Shown piece after piece: positions 48,101-58,836 of a DNA stretch of 64,000 nt. Under the pieces are notes generated by a model. That model worked only from the letters and a program-made list of their open reading frames with translations. It made no database searches and was not told where the DNA came from. The number at the start of each line of letters is the position of its first letter. The first letter of the stretch is position 1. The stretch lies in contig NC_081406.1 in the NCBI RefSeq assembly GCF_030272615.1, positions 478,978,900-479,042,899 on the forward strand, written 5' to 3'. The DNA comes from Cryptomeria japonica (Eukaryota > Streptophyta > Pinopsida > Cupressales > Cupressaceae). The translations under genes were made by a program, and so were the position numbers.

Positions 48101-49370
48101 TGTAGCTAGGAAATCGGAAATCATCAAAGCAAGTATCAAATAATAGCTCAATCACAAAAGTAGATTGCAATGATCAATCCTAACACACTCAATAGAGACA
48201 TGAAAATGAGACATTCAAAACTAAAGACTATGCAAACCAGATGCAGATTCGAATGTCTCCTTCATGTGGCTCCATTGTCCTTCTTTCTTCTCCAAATAGC
48301 TTTGTTATGGATCTCACCTACTAGTGCATGATCATGATATGAAAGCAAGTAGACAAGATGATTTCTCAAGAGTACTCGAAGCGTGATTGATTCGACAAAG
48401 TAATTCAAAACAAGCGATTATTAGTTTGATAATGTGATTAGGGGATTCAAAAATGCGATCAATTGGGGATCTTTGATTGAAGAAATTCATCCAATTTATA
48501 GATAAATTGGAGAAATGACAAGATTAGCATGAAAATGATTCGAATGGAAATTCAAATCAAGAATAGCAAAATTATGACATGTGTATGATAAATTGCTATG
48601 CAAGGATTTATGACAATTTATGACAATTTATGACAAATTTCTATGTCAGGATTTATGACAAGATTTTGAAATAGAAATAGACATTTAGGAATTTAGGAGA
48701 AATTAGAAAATTAAGTTGGAAATGATGACTTGGAAATTAGGAAATTGATGAAAATTAGGTAAATTAATTAATAATTTCCCATTCATTAATTAATTTACAA
48801 AAATAGGAGGAATTAATTAGCCAATTAAATAAATATTTAATTGTGACAAGAAGACTTAGGATAAATAAATAAATTATTTAACCTAGAGGGAAAAAATGAC
48901 AAACAAGGTTAAATGATTAAATCATAAAACCTTGGAAGATAAATTAGCAATGCAAGGATGACAATTAGGTCTTGATGAAAGATAATTGACTCGATCATGA
49001 TTCGGATTAACAAAGGACCAATGTGATAAATGATTTGATTGATAAATGCACCAATTGATGAAGAACAATGACAAATTGGTCCAAATTGACATGATTGAGA
49101 AGGACGATGATCGATGACAAATCGATCACAAAATGACAAGATTGAAAAGAGGACAAGGATCGACCAAAATCATGACTAAAAATTGTTATCGACAAGACCT
49201 AATTCAAAAGTGAGACAAATGAAGAATGCAAGGACTCGATGCTCGCAAATGATAAAAACCAAGTGCGTGACATAGGAGAAATGTTAATGCGACACAAAAA
49301 CCTAAAATGAGGCAATGCACAAATGTTAAAGTATGATCCTGCAAGCGTTGACCATTTTTAGGTGTCTACA
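48101..49370 (-). repeat. Nested element, 5' LTR (right)
   Basis: This 1,270-bp LTR starts TGTAGCTAGGAAATCGG and ends GGTGTCTACA, followed by target duplication AGTTC. Confidence 0.93.
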
Positions 49371-52204
49371 AGTTCCTATAACATTCTTATTTTTCAGGTC
49401 GGGGAACTAAAGTCCAAGTCTCATTCTTCTCTATCTGATCTAATTCATCTTCCATAGCCTTTAACCAATGTTTATCTTTACAAGCTTCAATAATGGATGC
49501 CGGTTCAATTTGAGAAATAAGACATACCTCTTCAGTTGCCAGTCTTCTTCTTGTCATAACTCCCTTGTTCCTATCTCCAATTATTTGATCTTCAGAATGA
49601 TTTAATCTTACATACCTTGGTGTCTTCTGAACTTCAGGTTCACTGCTCTAATCATCAGTCATAGTTGAATTTTTTGATCGTACTGGTGTAAGTGTCTCAG
49701 TTTCCTCTATTGGTTGAGGCATTATTGGTTCAGTTATGATTATTTCCACTATTGGTTTCCTATCATATGATATAAATTGATTTATGTATTGCTCATCCAC
49801 TTTCACATTAGCGCTCTTCACAATTTTTTGCCATCTTTTGTTATAGCATCTATATGATTTTCTTTGAATTGAATAACACATCACATCTAGGATCGAACTT
49901 CCCAATTGAATCATCCCTTTTGATATAATATTTACTTCAAAAAATTATGAAGTATTTAACAGTAGGTGTATGTCCAAACCATAATTCATAAGGGGTCTTA
50001 CCAGTTTCACCTTTGATGTCAACTCTGTTGAATATGTAGACTGTTGTACTCACTTCTTCTCTCCAGTAGATGTGACATAATTTGGCTTCCATCATCATAG
50101 TTCTTGTTGCATCCAAAATGGTTCTATTCTTCCTTTCCACTACTCCATTCTGCTTAGGAGTCTGAGGTGCAAATAACTATCTCTTAATTCTATTTGTCTC
50201 ACAGTAACTATTAAATTCATGAGAAGTGAACTCACCGCCTTGATCCGATCTTAGACATTTGATTTTCAATGTAGTTTCTATTTCAACCTTTTCTTTAAAG
50301 ATCTTGAACTTCTCAAAGGCTTCAGACTTCTCCCTAAGAAAAGTCTCCCACATCATTCTAGAATAATCATCAATTATTAGCATGAAATACCTATCACCTT
50401 GAAAGCTTCTAGTCCTTGCTGGATCACATAAGTCAGTGTGAATCAAATCAAGTACATCATTGGATTTATCATGTATGCTCTTAAAATAAGTTCTAACTTG
50501 CTTTCCCAATTGACATTCCTTACATACCAGATTATGAGGCTTCATAATCTTAGGTATATCTCTAATTGCCTTTGTTGAACTGATCTTAACAATAAAATTA
50601 AAATTAACATGACACAACCTTTTATGCCATAACCAACTCTCATCAATATGAGAAATCAAACATGTCTTATTACCAGTATTCAAGTGAAAGATATTACCTC
50701 CAGCCTGAGTACCGGTTGCAATCTCCAAACTAGTTTTGTTAATGTTTTTGCATTTTTTGTCTTTAAAATGAAGTTGGAAACCCTTATCCACCAATTTACC
50801 AACACTTAAGAGATTATTCTTTAAACCTTATACATAATAGACATTATCAATATTATTCTTGCCATCCAGAGAAATAATACCTCTAACTTTGATCATACAT
50901 GCTTTGTCATCTCCAAATCTGACTTGACCACCATTGTATTCTTGCAAGGAAAGAAATTTTATTATATCTCCACTCATATGATGGGAGAATCCACTATCAA
51001 TTACCCATTCATCCTTATCTTCAACTTTTGCTGCTAGGGCCTTTGCGTCATTCATGATAGCCAATTTTGGTTCATCTTTTTTTAAAGCATAGAACACTCA
51101 TTCCTTTCCATTGCCGGATCCACTAGTAGAATTTGTTGTTGGTTCATCCTCAGAGTCATCACTTACTCCTTCCTCATCCGCTATGTAGCATTGTTTTCTT
51201 TTCTTAAATCTATATCTGTTCTGATTAGGCTTAAATGATTTCTTAACTATTTCTTCAAATCTTGCATTCCTTTCAGGACATCTAGATGCAAAATGACCAA
51301 TCTTATTACATGAAAAACATTTAAAAGGTTCTTTTCCTCCATACTTACTTCTTGTCGGTCCTTTAGGTACTCTTCTAGCAAATAAGGCTTCAAGTTGCTC
51401 AAATTATTCATCTTCTTTCCTCATATCTTTCAATTCTTTTTCACATAGGGCTTTCCAATCACTTTTGTCGATAGATGATGATAATGCATGAAAAGAAGGT
51501 TTAGACTTTGCATCTGCACAAGGTCCAAATTCTTCAAGCTCAAAAGCAGATAATTTCCCATTCAGAATGTCTCTGTTAACTGAAGTGTTTGCCATTGTTC
51601 TCAACTCATTAATTGTAGTTTCCTTCATCTTGTAGGCCAGTGGAAGGGCTCTCAAGGCTTTGGAAACTATTTCATCTTCACTCAAAGATCCTCCACAACA
51701 TTGAATTCCCTTAACAATCTCATTTACTCTTTTCATAAACACAACAATTCTTTCATTATCTTCCATCTTCAAGTTTTCATATCTTACCCGGTAACCATCA
51801 TGTTTAGCAATTTTGATAGTAGGATCACTTTCATTCAGAGTTTGCAATTTATCCCACATAACCTTTACCGATGATTTATTAGTCAATCCCATGATTTTCT
51901 AATTTGTAAGTGCACACAAGAGGGCTTCTCTAGCTCTGCAATCATTTTTAATAGTCTTGTCCAGGTTTGTAGGAGCAGGATTGCCAAATGCCAGATCATA
52001 AGGTGTGTATCCTTTCTCAATGATCTCCCAAATATCCTTTCCAAGACATCTAAGATGAGTCTCCATTCAAAATTTCCATATCCCATAATTTGTTCCATCA
52101 AGCTTAGGGATTTCTCTTCTGAAAAATAGTTTCTGATGGGTTTGAAGTGTTAGCTACCATAGGATCTACCTCAAGCAGTTAAGCTTCTGCAAAAGAGTAC
52201 TAAA

Positions 52205-52216
52205 GCTCTGATACCA
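52205..52216 (-). other. Element 4 primer binding site (tRNA-iMet)
   Basis: The minus strand reads TGGTATCAGAGC two bases inside the 5' LTR. Confidence 0.93.
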
Positions 52217-52218
52217 AT

Positions 52219-53391
52219 TGTTAGGATAAATGGTGAAAAACTGAGAGGGGGGGTGGTGAATCAGTTGTTAACAAATTATATCAACCAAACCACTTAATAA
52301 CCTTTAACCGGATCACATGAACATTAAGTACCGGAATAGTAGAAACACATAACGATAAAAAATACAACTTAATAATAAAACAAATAATCAACACAATGCA
52401 ACCATACCACATAACACCATGATTTGTATGTGAAAAACCATGGTGGGAAGCCTACCCATAGTCAGATGACACTTCTGTAGAAAGTATGTGATATAATGAG
52501 GGGCCTGCACATGTAGGAAGGCAGGCTGCCTAGAGCATACTAGTCATTAAAAAAGAGTCTCACTAACTACAGAGAGGTTATAACCACCTCAAGATAAATG
52601 GAAAACAATCTAGAATAATGAACTATCAGAGATACCATCTACCATGCCTAATTACAGTCCCGGTTAAGCTCAATAATGGAGGTCTTTGACCTCTTCGTTA
52701 ATCCTAATTCGATCACCTATGATTGACCAAATCTCCTTTGCATATGATATTACATTCCACGACCATGATACATGATCTACAATGAGATCTTACATCAATT
52801 TATACCAACCCTAAGGCCTAAACCAATTAGGTCGGCCACCTAAAAGATATTACAATAAGATCATTACATACATCCATATTACAATGATATGCCATGCCGT
52901 CTTAAGACCAAAACAATATAACCAATCCATAAATTATCCCAGTAACATGTAGAGAACACATTAACATGACACTAGTCCATAACCTGTATAGGCACCAAAC
53001 CTAATCTGGGTCCACCATGCCAAAGCAATGCCTTGAAATAGTTGAAGCACGATCAAAGAACATCGTTAGAATCCTGAATTCCATCTAGAAGCCACACCAA
53101 AATCACTTATGCATCCTGCCAGGATTTCTCAGTGAAAGCTCTGTTGGTTAAACCTTAAACCCATGCCAGTAAGGGTTTATAAGAGTGTATGATAACATTC
53201 GATCACCAAGTCAATACTAACTGACCAAAACATACTCCATTGATCCAAACATGTTGGAAGTGTCCAATAGATAGTCCCTTCTGTTGGTAACACTAGATCA
53301 TCTATCGGTAACCAAAACCATAATAGCTAGTGTTGACATTAATGACAAAATGTCAATGAAACACATAATCAATTCATCCATAATGCCAACA
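52219..53391 (-). repeat. Element 4, 5' LTR (right)
   Basis: This 1,173-bp LTR begins TGTTAGGATAAATGG and ends ATAATGCCAACA in + orientation, followed by AACTT. Confidence 0.95.
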
Positions 53392-53469
53392 AACTTGAGC
53401 ATAGACAAAAATAAAACCAAGACCACCAAATTTTGCAAGACATAATTTTAGGTCCTATCAGGTGGATTG

Positions 53470-56400
53470 CTAGCACTAGTGTTGCAATCTCCCTTGTAGA
53501 GAATGCAATTAGCTAATATTCTTTGGGGATTCCATCTCCATGATAGCTTTTAATTTTGTAGGATCCACTTATATTCCATGAGCTGATATGATATAACCTA
53601 GGAGTTTACCTGATGTAACCCCAAAAGTACATTTGTTTAGATTTAACCTCAATTTGTATTGTTCTAGTCTATCAAAGATATTGTTTAAGATTTCCAAGTG
53701 TTCCTCTCTTGTATGTGATTTTTCCAGTATATCTTCCACATAATCCTCCATAAAATTATGCATCATATCATGAAAAATGGTTGTCATAGCTCATTGATAT
53801 GTAGCTCCAACATTCTTGAACCCAAATGGCATAATGTTCCAACAGAAAGTACCACAAGGGCACACAAAAGTTGTTTTCTCTTGATCTTTGGGAGCTATCT
53901 TGATTTGATTATACCCTAAAAAACCATGCATTAAGGAGAAAATTTCATGTCCTAATGATAAATCTACAATGATATCAATGTTGGGTAATGGAAAGTCATC
54001 CTTTGGGCATGCTTTATTCAAGTCCCTAAAATTTGTGCATACTTTGCTACATTTGTCTGGCTTTGATATATGCACAATAGTTGACATCCATTATGGATAT
54101 GCAACTCATCTTATGAACCCTACATCCAGTAGTTTATTCAATTCCTTTAACAAGAAGAGAAATATGGGGATGCATCTTTCTAAGTTTTTATTTAACTAGT
54201 TTGGCTCCTGGAGCGACATTGAGATGATGCATAATAAGATCTTGATCAAGTCCTGGCATATTAGCATATGAGTAGACAAAGTTGATTTGCCTCTTCTTGA
54301 AGAACTCAGTAAAGTCTTGTCTTTCTTGTTCTGATAAAGATGCCACAAGATGAATAATCTTAGGACTCTCTGGATATCCAATATTAACTACCTCTATGGG
54401 CTCTATTAAAATAGTTGATCTCTCTTGAAAATATTTTGGTAGGGTGTCAAATCTTCCATCTTCTGGCACCTCAAGGAGGTTTTCACCATTAGATATGTCC
54501 TTTATTTTATCTTTTGATTGATCTAATGTTGCCATAAAATGGTTTTCAGCATTAGACCTTCCTCTTTATTCTATTATTTCACTTTTGCGATTGGAAGATT
54601 CAACACCCTCCTAACTAGAAGAAGCATTATTTGATTCATTAATGGAAGATTTCTTTGGTATTATAGGTTCAAAATCATTAAGGTATATGAATCTAGCATG
54701 GTCATTTGGAAAGGTATCAAGTTCACGGATTTTGTCATTTTCCTAGTCAATCATTTCCGAGTGGATTAAGTGTAGGTCATAATCTTGATCAATTTATATG
54801 TTCTCAATTGTCATAACATAATTGTCAAAATTTATAGGTATATTATTCGAGTTAAGTATTTCACTCTCTTCAATATATACTTTCCCGATCACTCTCCAAT
54901 TAGCTCTAGCAAAGTTAAAATGAGTAAATTGTGATTCACCTTCAAGTGGTCATTTAACTAACATTTGTCCCTCAAATAAATGGATCATATCAACTTGAAT
55001 GTCTTTTGGATAGCACACCTTTTTAGAAGTATTTGAATTAGTTTCATCACTTTCCTATATTTGACATATTTGAGTAGTTTCTGCTACTTTTCTTATCATT
55101 TATTGTCTTCTTTCATACCCTACTTCTTCTGGACTAATTGTCTCTCCCACTTGGCTTGCTATCAATTCTTCTATGGTTCTACCAAGTTTTGGTTCCCAAT
55201 GACTAGAGATTGATGGAGATCTCATGTCCTTTTATTCTTCAGACTATTGAGTAGTGACCATTGTTGTCTTTTGGATTGAGACTTCTTGCTTTCTCTTATT
55301 TTCTTCCTCCTGTTTTCTAGCATATACTTCTTTTCTTTGGATTCTGATTTCTTCTTGTCTTCTGTCAAGATCTTCTTTATGTTTCTTGGAAGATGTGTTA
55401 TCTTTTGGAGTATCGTCCTTTTATTCAATTTCTTCACTTGATAAATTAGATGGTGGATCTAGAACCCATTCATATTCATGTTAGTCAGTTTGAGAATCAC
55501 TTTCTAAGACTACACCAGCAAGAAGAGTTCACTAATAATGGATACCAGTTTTGTTTCCTGTTCTGATTCAGGTTTTGCACTTGCTTGTATTCTTTGGATT
55601 TGTTCATAAATAGACTCCTCCTTTTGAATGGAAGGTTCTTCTTCTTGTTGTTGCTCACATTCCTCTTCTCTTTGTTCTCTAACTATTTCTTGTGTTGTTG
55701 ATTATGTACTAGCTTGATCATGTTCTATTATAGTTTGCACTTGATGAATCTGTTTATAAGAAGCCTCCTCTCTTTGAATAGCGATTTCTTCTTGTTATTT
55801 CTCATATTCTTCTTCTCTTTGTTCTCTATTTGTCTTTTCAGCTACTTGATGTATCACTTCTTGCCATGATTCCTCTTTAAGTGCTACTTTTCTTCTCCAT
55901 TGGGTATTTTGACGATAATCTCATTTTTATAGAGGTTGAGTATGCTTGTCATACCCAAGTCCATATTTATCTTTAACATGTTGAGAGTGAGGTGTGATTG
56001 GTTTTATAATTCCTTCTTGACACTTTCCAATAGGTCCTTTTCCTTGATATCCCATTCTCTACATTATCCTAAAACCATTGCCATATTGTTCTGTGGGGAC
56101 AATGATATCTAAAGTTGCTACTTTGATTTCCTCTTCATCTTTATACAACCAATAAAGAATGTCTTTTTCTTCAATTTCTTCAGATAATGTTCCAGCTCTG
56201 ACAAATTTTCCATCAAATATTTCAATTGATTTTTGTTGGATCTACGCTTTTTCATTTGTTGGTTTTCCATATGACTTTGGAGAAAGTGGTAAAGTTTGTA
56301 AAGAATACTTTCTCATTCTAGCATTATTTAATTTTATGTTTTTCTCAAAACTTTCCAAAGTGGATGTATATGATGTCTCTTAAGATTATTTGGTAGGAGA

Positions 56401-58836
56401 TAATGCTTCTCTATTATGAGGAACCCTTGAATCTTGAGCTAGTTTCAAATTGTTGCAATATTGACTGGAATCTATTGATATGGTTATTTCTTGTCCATTA
56501 TGAGGAAATTTGACACATTGATGATATGTCAAAGGAATTGCTTGCATATTCATGAATCCATGGTCTACCAAGAAGAATTTTGTAAGATAAATTCAAGTCC
56601 AAGACTTGACAAACTATATCTTTCTCAATTGGTCCTATTTTGAGTGGTAAAACCACTGTTCCCCTAGAAGAGCATTCTTCTTAGTCATAGGCCTTGATTG
56701 TCATTTTCTTTTTAGGATGCACTACATTTTTTGAATATCCTGAAGTTTTTATCAAACTTAATGTACAAATGTTTAAGCGATCTCCGCCATCTATAAGAAC
56801 ACATTTGACATGGGTTGTATGAATAGTGACTTCAATGTGTAGGGGATCATCATGGGGATGTTGCAATGATAAGTCATCATTTTCTATGAATGATAAGAAA
56901 TGAGAGGCTATGAGATGTCCCACCATGTTTTGAAATTGATCAACATCCAAGTCCTTAGAGATTATTGTTTCCTCTAGAGCTTTCTCCAATATTACCTTAT
57001 GCATTGGTGAGATCTTGAGAAGCTCTAAGATCGATATTTGCACGGGTATTTTCTATAATTGATCCACTAAGTTGTACTGTCTTGAATTGGATGTTGTATT
57101 TTTTGTTATACCCAGAAATGTAACCTTTGCCTTTGAGTAATTGCATTCACTGCTTCTACAATTGCTTTGTCTTTAACAATGATGGCATTCCCTACATTAT
57201 CATATGTGTAAGTATAGTTTACCTTTTCTTTGCCTTTGTCATCTGATGGATTGGATGGTCCACCTTTTTCATAATTGGGGAGTGGAGTCTTTAATGCCAA
57301 GTGTGATTCATTCATTTTATGACCATCCATTGTGGTAACCTCATTATCAATCATGTCCTAAATGAGATGTTTCAGTCTTTGACAATCATTCATTTGGTGT
57401 CCTTTGTTTCTATAAAAATCATAAAAATGATTATCATTCCACCAACTTGATTTGACCTTAGGCTCAAAATATCTTGCTTCTTGTAATGTGATTAACTTGT
57501 TTGCAAGAAGTGTTTTTAGAGCTGATTCCAATGGTTCCCCAATGTTTGTAAATTTTCTGCGAGGGTTGGAATAAAAGGACTTTGGTTTGGTATTCTCTTG
57601 ATTTTTTAACGGTGTTCGACTTGAGAGATTGAAAATGGGTTGTTGTGGTTTAGCATCATTGTTATGAGATACTCCCTCATTGACAATATTTTTGTTGTTC
57701 GTCCAGAATTTTGGTTTATCATTGTTGCTATTATTGTCATTGTTGTTGTTATACTTAGAGGAATTGTAAAGTTTTAATTCTCCCTTCTTGACCATAGTGT
57801 CCTCTATTTTCAAACCATTTTCAATAATTTTTTGCAAAACTGGGAGGACATTGCATTTTGAGTCTATAACTCATTTCACTGGTAAGATTGTCAATGAAGA
57901 TGTCCATTTTCTCTTGATCTGGTACATCTCTTGGATAACTATTAAAAAATTATCTCCATCATTGTAGAAAAACCATGAAACGTTCACCATTCTTTTGCTT
58001 AATGTTGCATAGGTCTAGTATTGTTATCTCATTTCTTATGTTGTAGGAGTATTGTGAGATGAATCTGTTCACAAGTTCTTCAAAATATTTCATTCAAGAT
58101 GGCAATTTTGAAAACCATTCCATTGATTGTGCAGTTAAGCTTCTAGGAAATAAACGCATAAAATAAGTTTCATTGTGTGCAAACTCCATACTCATAGTGC
58201 AAAATTACTTGATATGATCTTGAGTGTCATATTTCCCATCATATTTATTGTATTTTGAGATTTCACAATGTTGTGGGAATTTTATCATGTTTAAACTCTT
58301 GTCAAATGGATATGGATAGATTTCCTCCAATGAATATTTCTTGGAACTTGTTTCATTATGCATATCCTATATTTATTGCAAAGTTTGCATTTGTTGAGTG
58401 AGAGTTAATAGAGGATTATCAACATGGGTTCTCCTTTCTATTTCATAAGTTCTTCTATCACTTCACTTCCTTCTTGTTTCTTCTTGGTTCCTTGTATCAT
58501 CGTGGTCTCTTTGTGTTCTATCTTCTCTTGTTTCTTCTCAATCTCTTCTTGTTTCTTCATGGTTTACTCAGTTTACATCATCATCATTGGGATCATTAGT
58601 GTTTTGATTATGACTTGTTTTTGCATCTCGTTTCAAACTTTCCATGTTAAAACCTTGTGGCAATTTTGCTCCTGAATTTGCCAACTTTAGACTTGTTCAA
58701 GGTCCCTAATGGTATTATTGAATGCTTCTTCATCAAAATTTGTGTATCCAAATGGTTGAAACATTGAATTTTCTTCTTCCATTTGTTTTCGTTGTCTTCT
58801 CAATTGCTCTTGTTGAGCTTTGGTCTAAAGTAGCAT
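53470..58836 (-). pseudogene. Ty3/gypsy copy B: gag, protease and reverse transcriptase
   Basis: Minus-strand gag begins near 58836 and carries the core WFSKLPSWMKYFEELVNRFI around 58050-58130. A knuckle-like HFYDFYRNKGHQMNDC (57358-57837 frame) corresponds to the Tat-group 'CxYHRxxGHxTxxC', with the first Cys lost. Protease (56681-57043) has CVLIDGGDRLNI, the 'DGGSSLNI' active site of this group, followed by HGFMNMQAIPLTYHQCVKFP. A Gln/Glu-rich segment of about 500 codons (54540-56380) separates protease from RT. RT starts with MPGLDQDLIMHHLNV and continues DKCSKVCTNFRDLNKACPKD, FLGYNQIKIAPKDQEKTTF and NIMPFGFKNVGATYQ to LLGYIISAHGI, then decays after SLQGRLQ near 53470. The catalytic YxDD region is poorly preserved (MMHNFMEDYVEDIL). 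RNase H and integrase are absent here. LTRs are not resolved. Group assignment (Tat-like) is by motif. Confidence 0.9.
55560..55890 (-). repeat. Imperfect Gln/Glu-rich protein repeat in gypsy copy B
   Basis: Two consecutive units on the minus strand share the pattern REQREEE-x-E-x-x-QEE-x-x-IQ(R/K)EE-x-x-Y-x-QI-x-(Q/R)-(V/I)Q. One is NREQREEEYEK and the other VREQREEECEQQQEE, with a period of roughly 40-45 codons. A third, diverged unit (RRQEEIRIQRKEVYARKQEE) lies near 55270-55370. Confidence 0.65.

Larger units (their letters stand above)
46758..49370 (-). mobile_element. Nested LTR element with 97-bp interior, 2.6 kb
   Basis: This element is inserted in the RT region of element 4, with exact target duplication AGTTC (46753-46757 and 49371-49375). 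Two direct LTRs, 46758-48003 and 48101-49370, start TGTAGCTAGGAAAT and end GGTGTCTACA. The 97-bp interior has no coding capacity. It begins with TTTTGCCCCTCTTTGAGACA, which on the minus strand is a polypurine tract against LTR start TGTAGAC. No match to a tRNA primer site is evident on the other side. It has the layout of a TRIM, but the LTRs of ~1.25 kb are far longer than those of TRIMs. The LTR family is related to the orphan LTR at 21236-22427. Confidence 0.94.
45320..52160 (-). pseudogene. Element 4 copia gag-pol polyprotein, split by a nested element
   Basis: The ATG at 52160 opens gag (KLDGTNYGIWKF then a stop; the frame resumes as GLTNKSSVKVMWDKLQTLNE). A zinc knuckle, CFSCNKIGHFASRC, is intact near 51285-51330. 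Protease is near 50990, with DSGFSHHM where the family has DSGCSHHM. Integrase (49937-50794) keeps HTDLCDP, RSDQGGEF and the VERKNRT glutamate. RT starts near 49480, is interrupted within VIGTKWVF by the 46758-49370 insertion, and resumes at 46752 with [20 protein letters not shown] and [10 protein letters not shown]. Its catalytic box is VFFDDIIFGG. RNase H has YTDSDWTRD and ends at ESFEYLRDKLGV near 45350. Several stops and frameshifts are present. Acidic catalytic residues survive, so decay is mainly by stops and the insertion. Confidence 0.92.
43788..53391 (-). mobile_element. Ty1/copia element 4, full-length, 9.6 kb including a nested insertion
   Basis: LTRs at 43788-45008 and 52219-53391 are flanked by an exact target duplication AACTT (43783-43787 and 53392-53396). 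The primer site and polypurine tract are intact. LTR ends in + orientation are TGTGTGG (left, mutated) or TGTTAGG (right) and GCCAACA. Without the nested element (46758-49370 plus one AGTTC) it would be about 6.99 kb, similar to elements 1 and 3. Its pol differs from the other families. Confidence 0.95.

Noticed and set aside
55222-55437. Lys-rich minus-strand open frame as a separate gene
   Set aside because: It lies in an alternative frame of the Gln/Glu-rich segment of gypsy copy B.
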